Source: MFD01213-c1 sp963704405 (GTDB lineage: Bacteria > Planctomycetota > Phycisphaerae > Tepidisphaerales > Tepidisphaeraceae). Taken from it: a DNA stretch of 64,000 bases. Numbering within the stretch: position 1 is the stretch's first letter; each line of letters starts with the position of its first letter. The stretch spans positions 4,588,001 to 4,652,000 of the forward strand of contig OY969903.1 of the NCBI GenBank assembly GCA_963704405.1, in the 5' to 3' direction. Below the pieces are notes generated by a model. The model saw only the letters and a program-made list of their open reading frames with translations. It was not told the DNA's origin and ran no database searches. The position numbers and the translations under genes are program-made. Shown one piece after another: positions 54,149-64,000 of this stretch.

Positions 54149-55819
54149 ATGGTTTTGAAAAAGCGTTTGGTTTCTCCCTGCGCCTTCATCGTTTGCGGCG
54201 CGGTAGCATTGCCTCTGGTTACGTTGTTGCAGGGCTCTGCCCTAGGACAGGATCAGGCCAGCACTTCCGCGCCGCGTCGCAGCCGGCGACCGCTGAAAGC
54301 AAGTCATCGCAATCTCCTGCTGTTGCTGCGGTTACGCGGACAGGCGAATCAGAAGTGCGCTTCAGTCAAGGGCGGTTGCAATATTACAACGGCAGCTTTG
54401 CTGCCGCCGAGAAATGTTTTCAGCGATGCATTGCGATCGATGAAAACGACGCCCAGGCGTGGTACTACCTCGGGTTGTCTCTCGCGGCTCAGGACCAGCC
54501 GCTGGACGCCGCCGGGGCGTTTAACCGGGCGCTGGATATTGATGCAAATCTGATCGAAGCCAAAGCCGGCCTGCGCATCGGCATTGATTAAGTCCGGGCA
54601 ATTCGCGGCGGCGCAGACAGATATCGACGCCCTGGCAGCCGACGGACACTGGGCCGACACCGTTGCCTACCTTCGAGGTCAGCTTGCATATGCCAAGGGC
54701 GATTACACATCCGCCGCTGCGGCTTTCAATGAAGCCCACACCTCCGGCGGTGCAGAAGCGCCTGCCGCGGGGCTATATGAGGGCCTTTCCTATATCCAGA
54801 TGAAGCAACTGAGCCGGGCGCAGGCGGCCCTTCGCGATGTCGCCGGGATCGATCGCGACAGCTCGGTGGCAGCGGCTTCGCGAGCGCTGAATTCCTCGCT
54901 CGACGCCAACTCCGGCCGCGGCAAGCCTTTCACCCTACAAGTTGCCACCGGGTTTGAATACGACAGCAATGTTCCGCTCGTCGCCTTTAATTCCCCGTTC
55001 CCCGCAGCCGCTCGCCGCCGCCAGGATGGGCGATTTGTCATCCAGCCCCGCGGCAGCTATAGCTTCCTCCGCAACGACAAGATCGAAGCCGGCGTCGACA
55101 CCACCGACTACTTCGCCTTCCAGATGGTCGACAACGCGTACGATGTCGCCAGCTACGACATCGGCGGGTTTGTGAACTACCGCCTGGCCAACAATCTCTT
55201 CGCCGGCGGGCGATATGACTTTAATTATCTGCAGCTCGAGCACGATTCATTCCTTCGCCGCAATGTCGTGACGCCGACGATCACGCTGCTGGAACCGGAA
55301 GTGGGTTACACGACCGCGTATTATCAGTTTGAGGCGCGACAGTTCGATCAAGCTCCGCCCACGGCTGCTTTGGACCGCGATGGCCGCAATAATGTCCTGG
55401 GACTCGTGCAGGGATATGACCTGCATTCCAAGACGGGCAAATCAGGCGAAATGCCTCGCGTGGAAGCCGGCGTGCGATACGAAAACGATCAGACCAAAGG
55501 TGGAGATTTCAGCGGGAATTTCTTCACGCTCAGCGGTGAATACTATCAACCGATCTGCCGAAAGTGGACCGCCGACGCGGGCGCGGATTTAAGCTATTTC
55601 CATTACGAACATCCGAACAGCCTCGACGAACGCGGCCGCAAGCGGCGCGATTTTGAGATCAAGCCGCACGTGGGTGTAACCTGGCAGGTGAATCAGTACC
55701 TCGCCGTCCGCGGCGACTACACCTTCACCTATCACGACTCGAACATCGTGGCCGGCACGGTCAAGCCCTACCAGTATAATCAGCACGTGATCGGAATTCG
55801 GATGATCGTGTCGTACTGA
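54149..55819 (+). CDS. TPR-beta-barrel outer-membrane protein, Slam-like (two frame breaks)
   Basis: I start at ATG 54149 behind AGGAAAG. A signal peptide (FIVCGAVALPLVTLLQGSAL) and about four TPR units (YYNGSFAAAEKCFQRCIAID, AWYYLGLSLAAQDQPLDAAG, GQLAYAKGDYTSAAAAFNEA) precede about 290 residues of alternating strands that end in VIGIRMIVSY, an aromatic outer-membrane barrel end. Frames change at about 54265 and 54577; one lost base and one lost GC pair in GCGC cores restore a protein of about 557 residues. The plan resembles surface lipoprotein assembly modulators (Slam). It heads a three-gene surface locus. Confidence 0.7.
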
Positions 55820-55882
55820 TCGTGCAGGCCGTAGCGCAAAAATAGAGATTGCAACCAGACGTAAAATTCTAAAGAGTTATTT

Positions 55883-57163
55883 ATGCGGTATCAGAGACAA
55901 GCATCATCGGGCGGGATTGTGCGGTTACCTGCGATCGTGCGGCTAGCGTTCGGAGCTTTTGCAGCGGCGGCATTCGTCGTTGTCGCATCGTCGGCGGGAC
56001 CGGCATTCGCCGCCGCTCGTCCTATCGGTATCGCCAGCGGCTCGCTCGGATCGGCGACTGTTAATGGCCGGCCCATTGCCGTCGGCACCCCTGTTTTCGA
56101 AGGCAGCGAGATCAAGACCGGCCCAACCGATTCCGCTTCGCTGCTGCTGAGCAGCAAAGTGGTCGTGAAAATTGACGCCGACACCGATTGCGTCATCCGC
56201 GAAGCCAAAGGCACGCACATCGAGCTTCTGCACGGAAACGTCGAAGTATTTCTTTCCAAGCGCGGGCCAGTGCAGGGCGCAGTGGCGCTCAGCGATCCTG
56301 AAGCGAACATTGAGGCGCTCGGAACGGTCTTCATCGCCAGTTATCAACCCGCCACCCGTGATGGTTATTACGCCACGTTGGAATCAAAGCGTCCGCAGGG
56401 GATTTCAGTGAAGGGAACCGGCGACGCGAACGCAACCGACCTGGCCCCCGGCAAGCAAATCACGCTTCACGCTGGCGTTGCACAAGGCGGCCCGGTCGAT
56501 CTGAATCCAGGCGACGTGAAGTCGCATCTGGGCCAGATCGTTGATCTGGACACCGCCCAGCTTAAGCAGGCCGGGATATTTTCCCGCCAGCAGACCGCAC
56601 TGGCTGAATTCCGCCAGGTCGCCCGTGCCGCCAGTGGCGGTCGCTTTGCCGGCGCGATCGCCGCCAACCTTTCTGACCTGAGCCAGGGCAAGGCCATCAA
56701 TGACGCCGTGCAGTGGCGCACCGTCACTCGCCTCGTCGCCGGTGGTGATCTCAGTTCCAGTGGTGGAAATAGCGGGGGTAGCGGGGGAAGCAGCAGCAGC
56801 GGAGGGAACTCAACCGGCGGGTTCTCCAACGCCACCATCCTGCTTCCGGCCAATGATATCTTTAACTTCCGCCTCTTCGATTCCGGCGTCGCCGATGGTG
56901 ACCAGGTCTCCATCCGCGTCTCCGGCAGAGGCGGCGTCTACCTCAGTGTTTCCCGCGTTACGCTCAGCACCACCGGTGTTGTCTTCCAGCCAACGGTGCA
57001 ACCTGGAAATATCAGCGTCACGCTCACTGCGCTCAATGAGGGTTCGATCCCCCTCAACACCGGCGGTGTTTCAATCCTGAACACCGTCTCAGCCGGCAAG
57101 AGCACCCAAAGCTACGGCATCAGTTCCGGCCAGACAGCCACGCTCCAGATCAAAACGAAGTAA
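55883..57163 (+). CDS. FecR-domain secreted protein
   Basis: The 426-residue protein has a signal peptide (LAFGAFAAAAFVVVASSAGP) and a FecR domain at residues 45-200 (GSATVNGRPIAVGTPVFEGS, VKIDADTDCVIREAKGTHIE, LLHGNVEVFLS). A helical middle, a short Ser/Gly linker (SSSGGNSGGSGGSSSSGG) and a beta-sandwich C-terminus follow. No membrane-spanning part or sigma partner is present, so it is not a classical FecIR regulator. It lies 63 bases after the TPR-barrel gene and is probably cotranscribed. Confidence 0.78.
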   Translation: MRYQRQASSGGIVRLPAIVRLAFGAFAAAAFVVVASSAGPAFAAARPIGIASGSLGSATVNGRPIAVGTPVFEGSEIKTGPTDSASLLLSSKVVVKIDADTDCVIREAKGTHIELLHGNVEVFLSKRGPVQGAVALSDPEANIEALGTVFIASYQPATRDGYYATLESKRPQGISVKGTGDANATDLAPGKQITLHAGVAQGGPVDLNPGDVKSHLGQIVDLDTAQLKQAGIFSRQQTALAEFRQVARAASGGRFAGAIAANLSDLSQGKAINDAVQWRTVTRLVAGGDLSSSGGNSGGSGGSSSSGGNSTGGFSNATILLPANDIFNFRLFDSGVADGDQVSIRVSGRGGVYLSVSRVTLSTTGVVFQPTVQPGNISVTLTALNEGSIPLNTGGVSILNTVSAGKSTQSYGISSGQTATLQIKTK

Positions 57164-57199
57164 TGAATAAGCCATCGGCAAGACAGTCGAGATTTTAAT

Positions 57200-59744
57200 A
57201 TGTCATACTCGCCAATCCGTCGCACAAGCGTTGTCCGTCCCGCCCGATCTCGCGCCCAGCGCACTCCAACCCTGATGCGCCAGACGATCGAGCGGCTTGA
57301 AGCCCGGCAGTTGCTCTCCGGTTCGCTCAACATCACGCCAACCGCCGCCAAGACTTCCATTCTCCATTCGCTGCTGGCCGCCAATACCGGCATCGTCATC
57401 ACCTCCAGCAAGTTGACTTCGCATACCCTCGTAAATAAGAAAACCAAAAAGACCTCCATCTCCATCGGCACTTACACCAATCCCGGCGGTGTCTTCGGCA
57501 TTGGCAACGGCATCGTCATGAGCACCGGCAATGTCAGCCAATACAGCGCTCCGCCGCCGGCCTCTCCCAATACCTCCACCGGCTTCGGTGTTGCCGCCAC
57601 CAGCGCAGGAATCCCTTCTGCAGCCCATCAGCGGCAATGAAATCAATCACTTTGATGTCACAGAGCTCGATCTCACGTTCGACATGCCCGCCAAGCTTGG
57701 GTCGGTCTTCTTTAATGTCGTATTTGGCTCGCGCGAATATCCCCAGTTCGTCGGTTCAGCCTTTGTCGACGCCTTCGGTCTTTATCTCAATGGCCAGAAC
57801 ATCGCCCAGGTGAACAGCAAACCCGTCAACATCGATCACCCGGCGTTCGTCGCCAGCACGGTGACCGCCTTGCCAGGCCTGCTTGCGCCCGGCGGCAATC
57901 CGCTGCTGCAGTTCTCCTCTTTCGTCGGTCCCGGCACCAAGCACAATACGCTCACTTTCATCATCGCCGACACCTCCGACTCCGCGCTTGACACGACCGC
58001 TTTCATCTCCGCGCTGGGCGCGTTGCCGCCCAATCCCAATATCCCAACCGCCGCCGTCTCCGCCCCTACGGTGACCGCCACGCAGCCCGGCGAAACATTC
58101 ACCGTCACCTACAGCGGCCCCCAGCCGGTCAGCGTCGCCTCGATCGACAGCACTGATATTGTTGTCACGGGCCCTAACGGCTACTCGCAACCCGCGCAGC
58201 TCGTCAGCGTCGACAATCCCGCCGACGGCACGCCGCGCGTCGCAACCTATAAAGTCACCGGTCCCGGCGGTGGATCGTTCACCGATCTCGACAACGGCTC
58301 CTACTCCCTCAACATGCAATTCCAGCAGGTGCAGAACACGGTCGGCGACTTCGTCCCCGAGGGAACCATCGGTGCGTTCTCCGTCGGCATCGTCGGCGCA
58401 GAACTGGCCGCCCCGCCCACCTTCCTGGCCGGAACTCAGAAATATTTCTTCGACGTCACTTATCGCGATCCCAGCGCCATCAAGCTCGCAAGTTTGAACA
58501 ACAGCGACATCCTCGTCACCAATACCGCGGCCGGCTTCTCTCAATTAGCCAAAAAAGAATCCGCCGCCCCCACTTCCGACGGCACCGTCGTCACAGTCAC
58601 CTATTCCGTCACGGCCCCCAGCGGCACCTGGGCCGCAGCCGACACCGGCAATTACACCATTGCATTGCAGGCCGGTGAAGTCACCGACAGCGCCAAGGCC
58701 GCCATACCCGCGGCAACGCTCGGAACCGTCGCGTTGACCGATTTCGGCGGTCTCACCGGCCCCCCCGCTGGTGAGCTCCCTTCCGCCAGCGCGGCTGTCG
58801 TCGCCGCCGACGCCACTGGCAAACAGTACATCGCCTTCTTCGATTCCATCGCACAGGATTTGAAGTTCCTCGTCCGCACCAAAACCGGTCGCTTCCTTCC
58901 CATGCAGGTCATCGATGCCAGCCCCGGCGCAGGTGCGCAGCTATCACTCGCATTGCAGGGAACCACCCCCTCAGTTGCCTATTACGATTCCACCGCACAT
59001 GAACTGAAATATGCCACCCTCTCCGGAGGCAAATGGAAGATCACGATCGCGGATAAAGCTGGCAACGTCGGCGAAAATCCCTCGCTCGCCTTTGATTCCA
59101 CGCGCCACCCTGCGATTTCTTATTACGATGTCACCAACGCTCATCTAAAGGTCGCCCGCCTCTCCGGCAAGACATTCGTCGCCACCACCGTCGACAGTAC
59201 CGGCAACGTCGGCATCCACAGCAGCATTGCGCTGGATCCCGCCACCGGCAAGCTCGCCATCGCCTACGAAAACACCACGGCTGCCGCTCTCAGCTTTGCC
59301 ACTGAAGGCGCAACCGCCTTCACTTCCGCCGCCATTCCCGGCACCGTCGCCGCCAATCAGCCTCTCTCGCTCGCGTTCAACACCGCTGGCGTTCCCGCCG
59401 TCGCCTTCTTCAATCCCTCCGCCGTCGGCGGACCGGCAACCGATGTCGCCCAACTGCTCGCCGGTGTCTGGACCACCGTCGAAAATTTCGCTCTCTCCGC
59501 CCTCACTTCGGTCGCAACCGGAATCCAGGTGCTTTACCCCAGCGCCACCGCCCTTCCTGAAGTGATCTATTCCGACACTGCCAACACCTCCCTCATCCTC
59601 GGCCAGCACACCACCACCGACACAACCACCACTCTATTCAACGACGCCGGCGCAATCGTCTCTGCCGCCCTTGCCCCCGCCGGGAAAATCGACATCCTGA
59701 CTCAGCCCGCCGGCGCCAGCGATTTGCTCCTGCTGATCCATTGA
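57200..59744 (+). CDS. LEPR-type surface protein with choice-of-anchor L domain (frameshifted)
   Basis: The N-terminus has IERLEARQLLSG, the planctomycete LEPR-type motif. A choice-of-anchor L domain follows (FGIGNGIVMSTGNVSQYSAP, VFGSREYPQFVGSAFVDAFG), then beta-sandwich repeats and an integrin-like or propeller-like C-terminus with repeated PSLAFDSTRHPAISYYD-type units. The frame breaks at about 57608; AGCGCGCAGG read as AGCGCAGG (one lost GC pair) restores about 848 residues. It follows the FecR gene by 36 bases. It is probably the cargo or display product of the locus (inference). Confidence 0.72.
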
Positions 59745-59813
59745 TGCATCGCTACAATACGCCGCGCCGGCTCGGCCGCCATCGTGCCGTCCGGTGACCG
59801 ATACACGTGGCGA

Positions 59814-60410
59814 ATGGCCATGCCCGAACCCAGCCTCGACCCCGAAACCCTCCTCTCCGCCTACGCCCAGGGCGTCTTCCCCATGGCCGACCGCGACGGC
59901 CTCGTCCGCTGGTACACCGCTGACCCGCGCGGCGTCATTCCCCTCGACGCCTTCCACATCCCCCATACCCTCGCCCAGCTTGTCCGCAATCCACGGAAAT
60001 TCGAGATCCGATTCAATTACGATTTCCGCGCGACGATGAAGGCCTGCCGCAATGCCCGCACAGATGGAACGTGGATCAACGAAAAATTGATCGCCGCCTA
60101 TTTGCGGCTGCATGAAATTGGTTTCGCTCACAGCGTCGAAACCTGGTGGGAAAACAAACTGGTCGGCGGTCTGTACGGTGTCAGTCTTGGTGGAGCATTT
60201 TTCGGTGAAAGCATGTTCCACACCCGCCGCGACGCCAGCAAACTGGCACTCGTACACCTCGTGGATCGCCTGCGGCAGCGCGGATATGAACTGCTCGATG
60301 CCCAGGCTTCCACCCCCCATCTGCGGCGGTTTGGGTGCATCGAGATTTCTTCGGCCGATTATCTCCAACGTCTCGATAAAGCCCTTCAGAAGGATTGTGT
60401 ATTCGACTGA
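59814..60410 (+). CDS. aat: Leucyl/phenylalanyl-tRNA-protein transferase
   Basis: The 198-residue enzyme adds Leu or Phe from tRNA to N-terminal Lys/Arg and so marks proteins for ClpSP decay. The start ATG 59814 is chosen; GTG 59784 is less likely. Family motifs are YAQGVFPMADRDGLVRWYTA, DPRGVIPLDAFHIP, WINEKLIAAYLRLHEIGFAH and GGLYGVSLGGAFFGESMFH. It is somewhat short at the N-terminus but complete. A post-stop hairpin repeat follows. Confidence 0.93.
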   Translation: MAMPEPSLDPETLLSAYAQGVFPMADRDGLVRWYTADPRGVIPLDAFHIPHTLAQLVRNPRKFEIRFNYDFRATMKACRNARTDGTWINEKLIAAYLRLHEIGFAHSVETWWENKLVGGLYGVSLGGAFFGESMFHTRRDASKLALVHLVDRLRQRGYELLDAQASTPHLRRFGCIEISSADYLQRLDKALQKDCVFD

Positions 60411-60420
60411 TTGCTGACCT

Positions 60421-60444
60421 TCCCTCCGGGAGTACCACGGGAAG
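60421..60444. repeat. Post-stop hairpin repeat, copy 4 (decayed)
   Basis: TTCCC and GGGAA flank TCCGGGAGTACCAC 11 bases after the aat stop. Only the outer 5 bp still pair, but the CCGGGAGTACC core matches the family. Confidence 0.45.
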
Positions 60445-60540
60445 ATACTAAAAATGTTTGCGCGTGCATTTAACCCTTTTAATTGATGCATCCCGCGCCC
60501 CATCTTTGCGTTCCCCTCCACCTTCCGGTATCAATTCGCA

Positions 60541-62085
60541 ATGGTCCACGACGAAGTTATCCCAATCCTCGATTTTGGCTCCCAGTACGCGCAGCTCATC
60601 GCACGGCGAGTTCGCGAAGCCGGCGTCTATAGCGAACTGGTTCGCCCTTCCATCACCATCGAAGAACTTAAAAAGCTCAATCCCAAAGGTCTTATCCTTT
60701 CCGGCGGACCCAGCAGCGTTTACGAACCCAATGCCCCCCGCTGCGATCCAAAGATTTTCGACCTCGGTGTTCCCGTGCTTGGCATCTGCTACGGCATGCA
60801 GCTCGGCGCCCAAATCCTCGGCGGACAGGTAAAACCCGCCAAGGCACGCGAATATGGCCGGGCCAGGCTCACCGTCGCCGGTGATGATGCGCTGGTTCGG
60901 GGGCTGCCCAAAGACACAACCGTCTGGATGAGCCACGGCGATCAGGTTCACGAGCTGCCCGCGGAATTTATCCCGCTCGCGACCACCCCCACCTGCCCCT
61001 ACGCCGCCGCCCGCCACGCCACGCGACCGTTTTATGGCGTGCAGTTTCACCCCGAAGTCACCCACACGCCCCGTGGCGAGCAGATTTTCCACAACTTCCT
61101 CTACGAAATCTGCAAATGCACCGGTTCCTGGACCATGGGCAACTTCGTCGAAAACGCCGTCGGCATCATCCGCCGGCAGGTCGGCAGCTCCACCGTCATC
61201 TGCGGCCTCAGCGGCGGAGTCGATTCATCCGTCGTCGCCGCCCTGCTTCACAAAGCCATCGGCAAGCAGCTTGTCTGCATCTTCGTCGACAATGGTTTAT
61301 TGCGAAAAAATGAAAGGCAGCTAGTCGAATCCACCTTCCGCGATCACTTTAAGATCAATCTCGTCACCAGCGACGCGACCCAGCAGTTCCTTTCTGAATT
61401 AAAAGACGTGACCGACCCGCAGCAGAAACGAAAAGTCATCGGCAAGGAATTCATCGAAGCATTCAAACGCGAAGCCAAATCCATCGCCGGCGCGCGGTTT
61501 CTCGCCCAGGGTACGCTCTATCCCGATGTCATCGAATCCGGCCACGGCTACGCTGGCACCTCGGCCAACATCAAGCTGCACCACAACGTCGGCGGCCTCC
61601 CCGAAGAACTCGGCTTTGAGCTTGTCGAGCCGCTCCGCGAGCTCTTCAAAGACGAAGTCCGCCAGGTCGGTGAAGTGCTCGGCCTGCCGGAAAATATCGT
61701 CTGGCGTCACCCCTTCCCCGGCCCGGGTCTGGCCGTCCGCGTCATCGGCGACATCACTCCCGAGCGCCTCCGCGTCCTCCGCGACGCCGACGAAATCGTG
61801 CTCGAAGAGCTCGTCGCCAACAACCTCTACCGCAAAACCGCCCAGGTCTTCGCCGTGCTCTTGCCCATCGGCACCGTCGGCGTCATGGGCGACGCCCGCA
61901 GCTATGACAGCGTGATCGCCATCCGCGCCGTAGAAAGCCAGGATTTCATGACCGCCGACTGGGCGAGAATTCCATTCGATGTGCTGGCGACAATGAGCAA
62001 TCGCATCATCAATGAAGTAAGAGGAGTGAACCGGGTGGTCTATGACATCAGTTCCAAGCCGCCCGCAACTATAGAGTGGGAATAG
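60541..62085 (+). CDS. guaA: GMP synthase (glutamine-hydrolysing)
   Basis: The intact 514-residue enzyme makes GMP from XMP. The amidotransferase part has the nucleophile Cys83 in GICYGMQLGAQ and GVQFHPEVTHT. The PP-loop ATPase site is SGGVDSS near residue 222. The C-terminal dimerisation part (RHPFPGPGLAVRVIGDI, PFDVLATMSNRIINEVRG) is standard, ending PPATIEWE. No clear ribosome site precedes ATG 60541, and no guaB is nearby. Confidence 0.97.
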   Translation: MVHDEVIPILDFGSQYAQLIARRVREAGVYSELVRPSITIEELKKLNPKGLILSGGPSSVYEPNAPRCDPKIFDLGVPVLGICYGMQLGAQILGGQVKPAKAREYGRARLTVAGDDALVRGLPKDTTVWMSHGDQVHELPAEFIPLATTPTCPYAAARHATRPFYGVQFHPEVTHTPRGEQIFHNFLYEICKCTGSWTMGNFVENAVGIIRRQVGSSTVICGLSGGVDSSVVAALLHKAIGKQLVCIFVDNGLLRKNERQLVESTFRDHFKINLVTSDATQQFLSELKDVTDPQQKRKVIGKEFIEAFKREAKSIAGARFLAQGTLYPDVIESGHGYAGTSANIKLHHNVGGLPEELGFELVEPLRELFKDEVRQVGEVLGLPENIVWRHPFPGPGLAVRVIGDITPERLRVLRDADEIVLEELVANNLYRKTAQVFAVLLPIGTVGVMGDARSYDSVIAIRAVESQDFMTADWARIPFDVLATMSNRIINEVRGVNRVVYDISSKPPATIEWE

Positions 62086-62112
62086 GCTTAATAGATTCAC
62101 CCAAGCCTTTTT
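62084..62112. terminator. Weak terminator between guaA and the transposase
   Basis: AGGCTT (62084-62089) pairs with AAGCCT (62103-62108) across 13 bases, followed by a run of T. The stem is only 6 bp, so the call is tentative. Confidence 0.4.
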
Positions 62113-63176
62113 AAATCGCACAGCGCCGTGTCGCGCAAATCGTTTTGATTAGATCGGGAACGAGGCAGACTCTCCGCCACGCCTCCACCGCGGCTTGCTT
62201 CAGATCGTCCCACGTTGCGTACAGTCGATTCGACCAGAAGTGGCTTAGCAGATAATGCCAGAGATTCTCTGCTGGATTCAGTTCCGGCGACTTGGGCGGT
62301 AGATGTACCAGCGTCACGTTCGAAGGAATTTGCAACGCCGCAGCGGTGTGCCAGCCGGCCTGATCCAGCACCATGACTGCGTGAACGTCGGCGGGCAGTT
62401 CGCGTGAGAACTGCTCCAGGAACCTGTTCATCGTGTCAGTGTTCACATGCGGTGTGACAAGGCCACAGACATCGCCCGTTGCGGGGCAGGCGGCGGAGTA
62501 GATGTACAGCGATTGGTACTGGGTCTGTCCAAAGGCACGCGGGCGAGTGCCCACGCGGGCCCAGACCCGGGTGATGGTGCCGTGTTGTCCGAAGCGGGCC
62601 TCGTCCTGGTAATAGCTCAGGATGCGTTTGTGCGGATGATCTTGTTGTATCTCCTCCAATCGTTCAGGAAGGATCTTTTTTAAAAAGCTCCTGCGCAGCC
62701 GGATCGGTGTCCGGATGAGTCGTTCGCGGCATCAGGTCGTTGTATCCCAGCCGATGCAACAGACAGTGAATGCCCGGGAGCGAATAGAGCTTGCCGAACC
62801 ATTCTTCATTTTTCTGCCGGAGGATCGGGCCGTTGCACGCCGCCAGCCCTTGCTCTGGCGGTGGACCGGCCTCGAGCATCGCGACCAGATGCTCCTGTTC
62901 TTCAATGGTGAGTTTTGGTGAAGCGCTGCGTTGCTTGCGAACTCGCAGAGCATCCATGCCGCCGACGCGATACCGCCCGACCCACTCGTCCACGAATTGC
63001 CGAGAGCGGCCGACGCCATCGGCGATCTGCTCGCGCGTCATCTCCGGCCTGTCTCCCAGCCCTTCACCCGCCAGCAGCACCACACGGTAACGGTCGCGCT
63101 ACCTGGCCGCCGATTCATCGCGGATTAATTGACGCAAGCGAGTGGCGTCGTCGGGGTTCTTCCAGTTGAGCTTCAT
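62111..63176 (-). mobile_element. IS630-type transposase, inactive copy
   Basis: On the minus strand the transposase starts at ATG 63176 (MKLNWKNPDDATRLRQLIRD), meets an in-frame TAG at 63101-63099 after SAAR, and continues RDRYRVVLLAGEGLGDRP with the HTH region (MTREQIADGVGRSRQFVDEW). At about 62683 the frame changes in TTTTTAAAAAAG: ELFKKDPS stops, while the other frame runs KKILPERLEEIQQ. The DDE core is intact (YYQDEARFGQHGTITRVWA, MVLDQAGWHTA, HLPPKSPELNPAENLWHYL). The A-run may allow +1 slippage, but the TAG makes the copy inactive unless bypassed. No convincing terminal repeats were found. Confidence 0.85.
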
Positions 63177-63561
63177 GTCGCGTCTCCGGAGTAAGAGACG
63201 CGAGCATGCCACAACCTGCATCGCAGCGCTACCGAGCAAGCGCCGAACCTGGCGCGCGGGAATCAATCAGAATCCGGATAAGCTCTTCATAAGAAGCATC
63301 CCGTATATCAGATCCTCCTCCAGCGGGCCGGTTTTGTCTGCACTCCCAAGCAACAACTCCGGCTCGCTTTTTTATTTTCGTATCCGATCGCAGCATGTAC
63401 TCATGCGCAGCCAAAGGATCTGCCTCAAATCACCATGCTCGCATTCTGTCACTTCCGCTCACTGGCCTCTGGGCCGGACCCTTCGACATCGGCCAGTACG
63501 CCTCCACTCAGAACAAGATGGGGAATAGACGCCACACCCTCTCGCGCAGAAGATATCGCGC
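63177..63561. other. Intergenic region with a perfect 9-bp inverted repeat
   Basis: TCGCGTCTC (63178-63186) and GAGACGCGA (63195-63203) flank 8 bases just before the transposase start and may be part of the IS end or block transcription into it. The remaining 350 bases hold only weak frames on both strands. I see no supported gene. Confidence 0.45.
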
Positions 63562-64000
63562 ATGCAGAAACTCGCCGTGGGCATCATCGGCTTTGGCCGC
63601 ATCGGCAACGAACACCTGGATTGGCTGCGCCATTGCCCGGCCGCCGCGCCTGTCGCCGTCGCTGATGCAACGGCCGCCCGGCGGGAAAAAGCTCAATCGC
63701 TCGGCGTCACCGCCTATGAAAATGCCGAAGACCTGCTGAACGATTCCAGGGTCGATGCCGTCCTCATCGCCACGCCAACCGCGATGCACTGCGATCACGC
63801 GCTGGCGGCCCTGGCTGCCGGCAAGCATGTGATGATCGAAAAGCCGATGGCCCTGGATCTTCCCCAGTCCCGCCGCATTGTTGCAGAGGCGGTCGCCCGC
63901 AAACGTCTCGTCAGCGTCTTCCACAATCGCCGGTGGGATATTGATTACCTCACCGTCAAAGCCGCCATTAGTTCCGGCGGGTTCGGCCATATCATCAACG
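63562..64000 (+). CDS. Gfo/Idh/MocA-family oxidoreductase, N-terminal part
   Basis: The frame is open from ATG 63562 to the window end (146 residues). It has a Rossmann dinucleotide fold (AVGIIGFGRIGNEHLDWLRH), the family helix (VDAVLIATPTAMHCDHALAA) and the catalytic lysine in GKHVMIEKPMALDLPQ. The next conserved strand (LVSVFHNRRWDIDYLTVK) is present. Family members oxidise sugars, inositol or amino sugars with NAD(P); the substrate cannot be told from this half. The gene continues past the window. Confidence 0.9.
   Translation, partial: MQKLAVGIIGFGRIGNEHLDWLRHCPAAAPVAVADATAARREKAQSLGVTAYENAEDLLNDSRVDAVLIATPTAMHCDHALAALAAGKHVMIEKPMALDLPQSRRIVAEAVARKRLVSVFHNRRWDIDYLTVKAAISSGGFGHIIN

Noticed and set aside
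62675..62695. Programmed frameshift as proof of an active IS630
   Set aside because: The A-run would allow slippage, but the in-frame TAG at 63099-63101 upstream makes an active transposase unlikely.
62090..63215. Terminal inverted repeats of the IS630 copy
   Set aside because: The ends contain palindromic bits (for example at 63178-63203), but I could not match left and right ends to each other.
63142..63528. Plus-strand frame of 128 codons before the oxidoreductase
   Set aside because: Composition is irregular, it overlaps the transposase start region, and no family pattern is seen.

Overview
The window looks like a chromosomal piece of a GC-rich planctomycete, most likely of the Phycisphaerae/Tepidisphaerales type (inference). 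The reasons are an LEPR-type N-terminal motif in a secreted protein, a squalene-cyclase-like/DUF4159 protein, a MoxR-DUF58-VWA cluster, an atpF product with a signal peptide, DapL-type lysine synthesis and an HpnH hopanoid gene.

Layout. 1-1.2 kb: end of hpnH and a small conserved gene. 1.4-3.8 kb: an envelope-stress-like set (ECF sigma factor, zinc-finger anti-sigma, CpxP/Spy-like protein, glycine-rich secreted protein). 3.9-16.7 kb: a nearly complete type II secretion/type IV pilus-like operon in the order E-F-G-H-I-J-K, then a PilM-PilN fusion (L), M, C/PilP and the secretin D. 16.7-19.6 kb: a ThDP-dependent oxidase-like enzyme and a class IV aminotransferase. 19.6-21.3 kb (minus): a membrane glycosyltransferase. 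21.4-26.8 kb: ATP synthase genes atpZ-I-B-E-F-H-A, closed by a strong terminator without atpG, atpD or atpC. 27.1-31.3 kb (minus): PqqD-like protein, cyclase-like/DUF4159 protein, SppA. 31.5-33.7 kb: dapL, a degenerate response regulator and tRNA-Lys. 33.8-44.7 kb (minus): a MoxR/DUF58/BatA/VWA cluster with paired secretin-N-like periplasmic proteins. 44.9-49.4 kb (minus): a solute-binding protein, a membrane protein and a permease fused in frame to an NHL-repeat lipoprotein. 49.5-53.9 kb: a glutamine-rich coiled-coil protein, YceI, a membrane protein and a dual-specificity phosphatase. 54.1-59.7 kb: a surface locus of TPR-beta-barrel, FecR-domain and LEPR/anchor-L proteins. 59.8-64 kb: aat, guaA, a dead IS630 copy and the start of a Gfo/Idh/MocA oxidoreductase.

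Three signals run across the gene map. First, seven otherwise intact genes are broken by single- or double-base indels (nine in total), and every break point falls on a GCGC-containing core. This points to a systematic read error at a modified motif or to a real mutation hotspot, and such genes are annotated here as repaired CDS. Second, degenerate tandem arrays with a 7- or 8-base period, mostly in inverted pairs, sit at gene boundaries. One lies inside the GspJ leader and one forms the linker of a permease-lipoprotein fusion. Third, a hairpin family occurs 10-30 bases after four stop codons.

The best candidates for something undescribed are the TPR-barrel/FecR/LEPR surface locus, the inverted heptamer/octamer arrays, and the perfect anti-Shine-Dalgarno hairpin in front of the ThDP enzyme.
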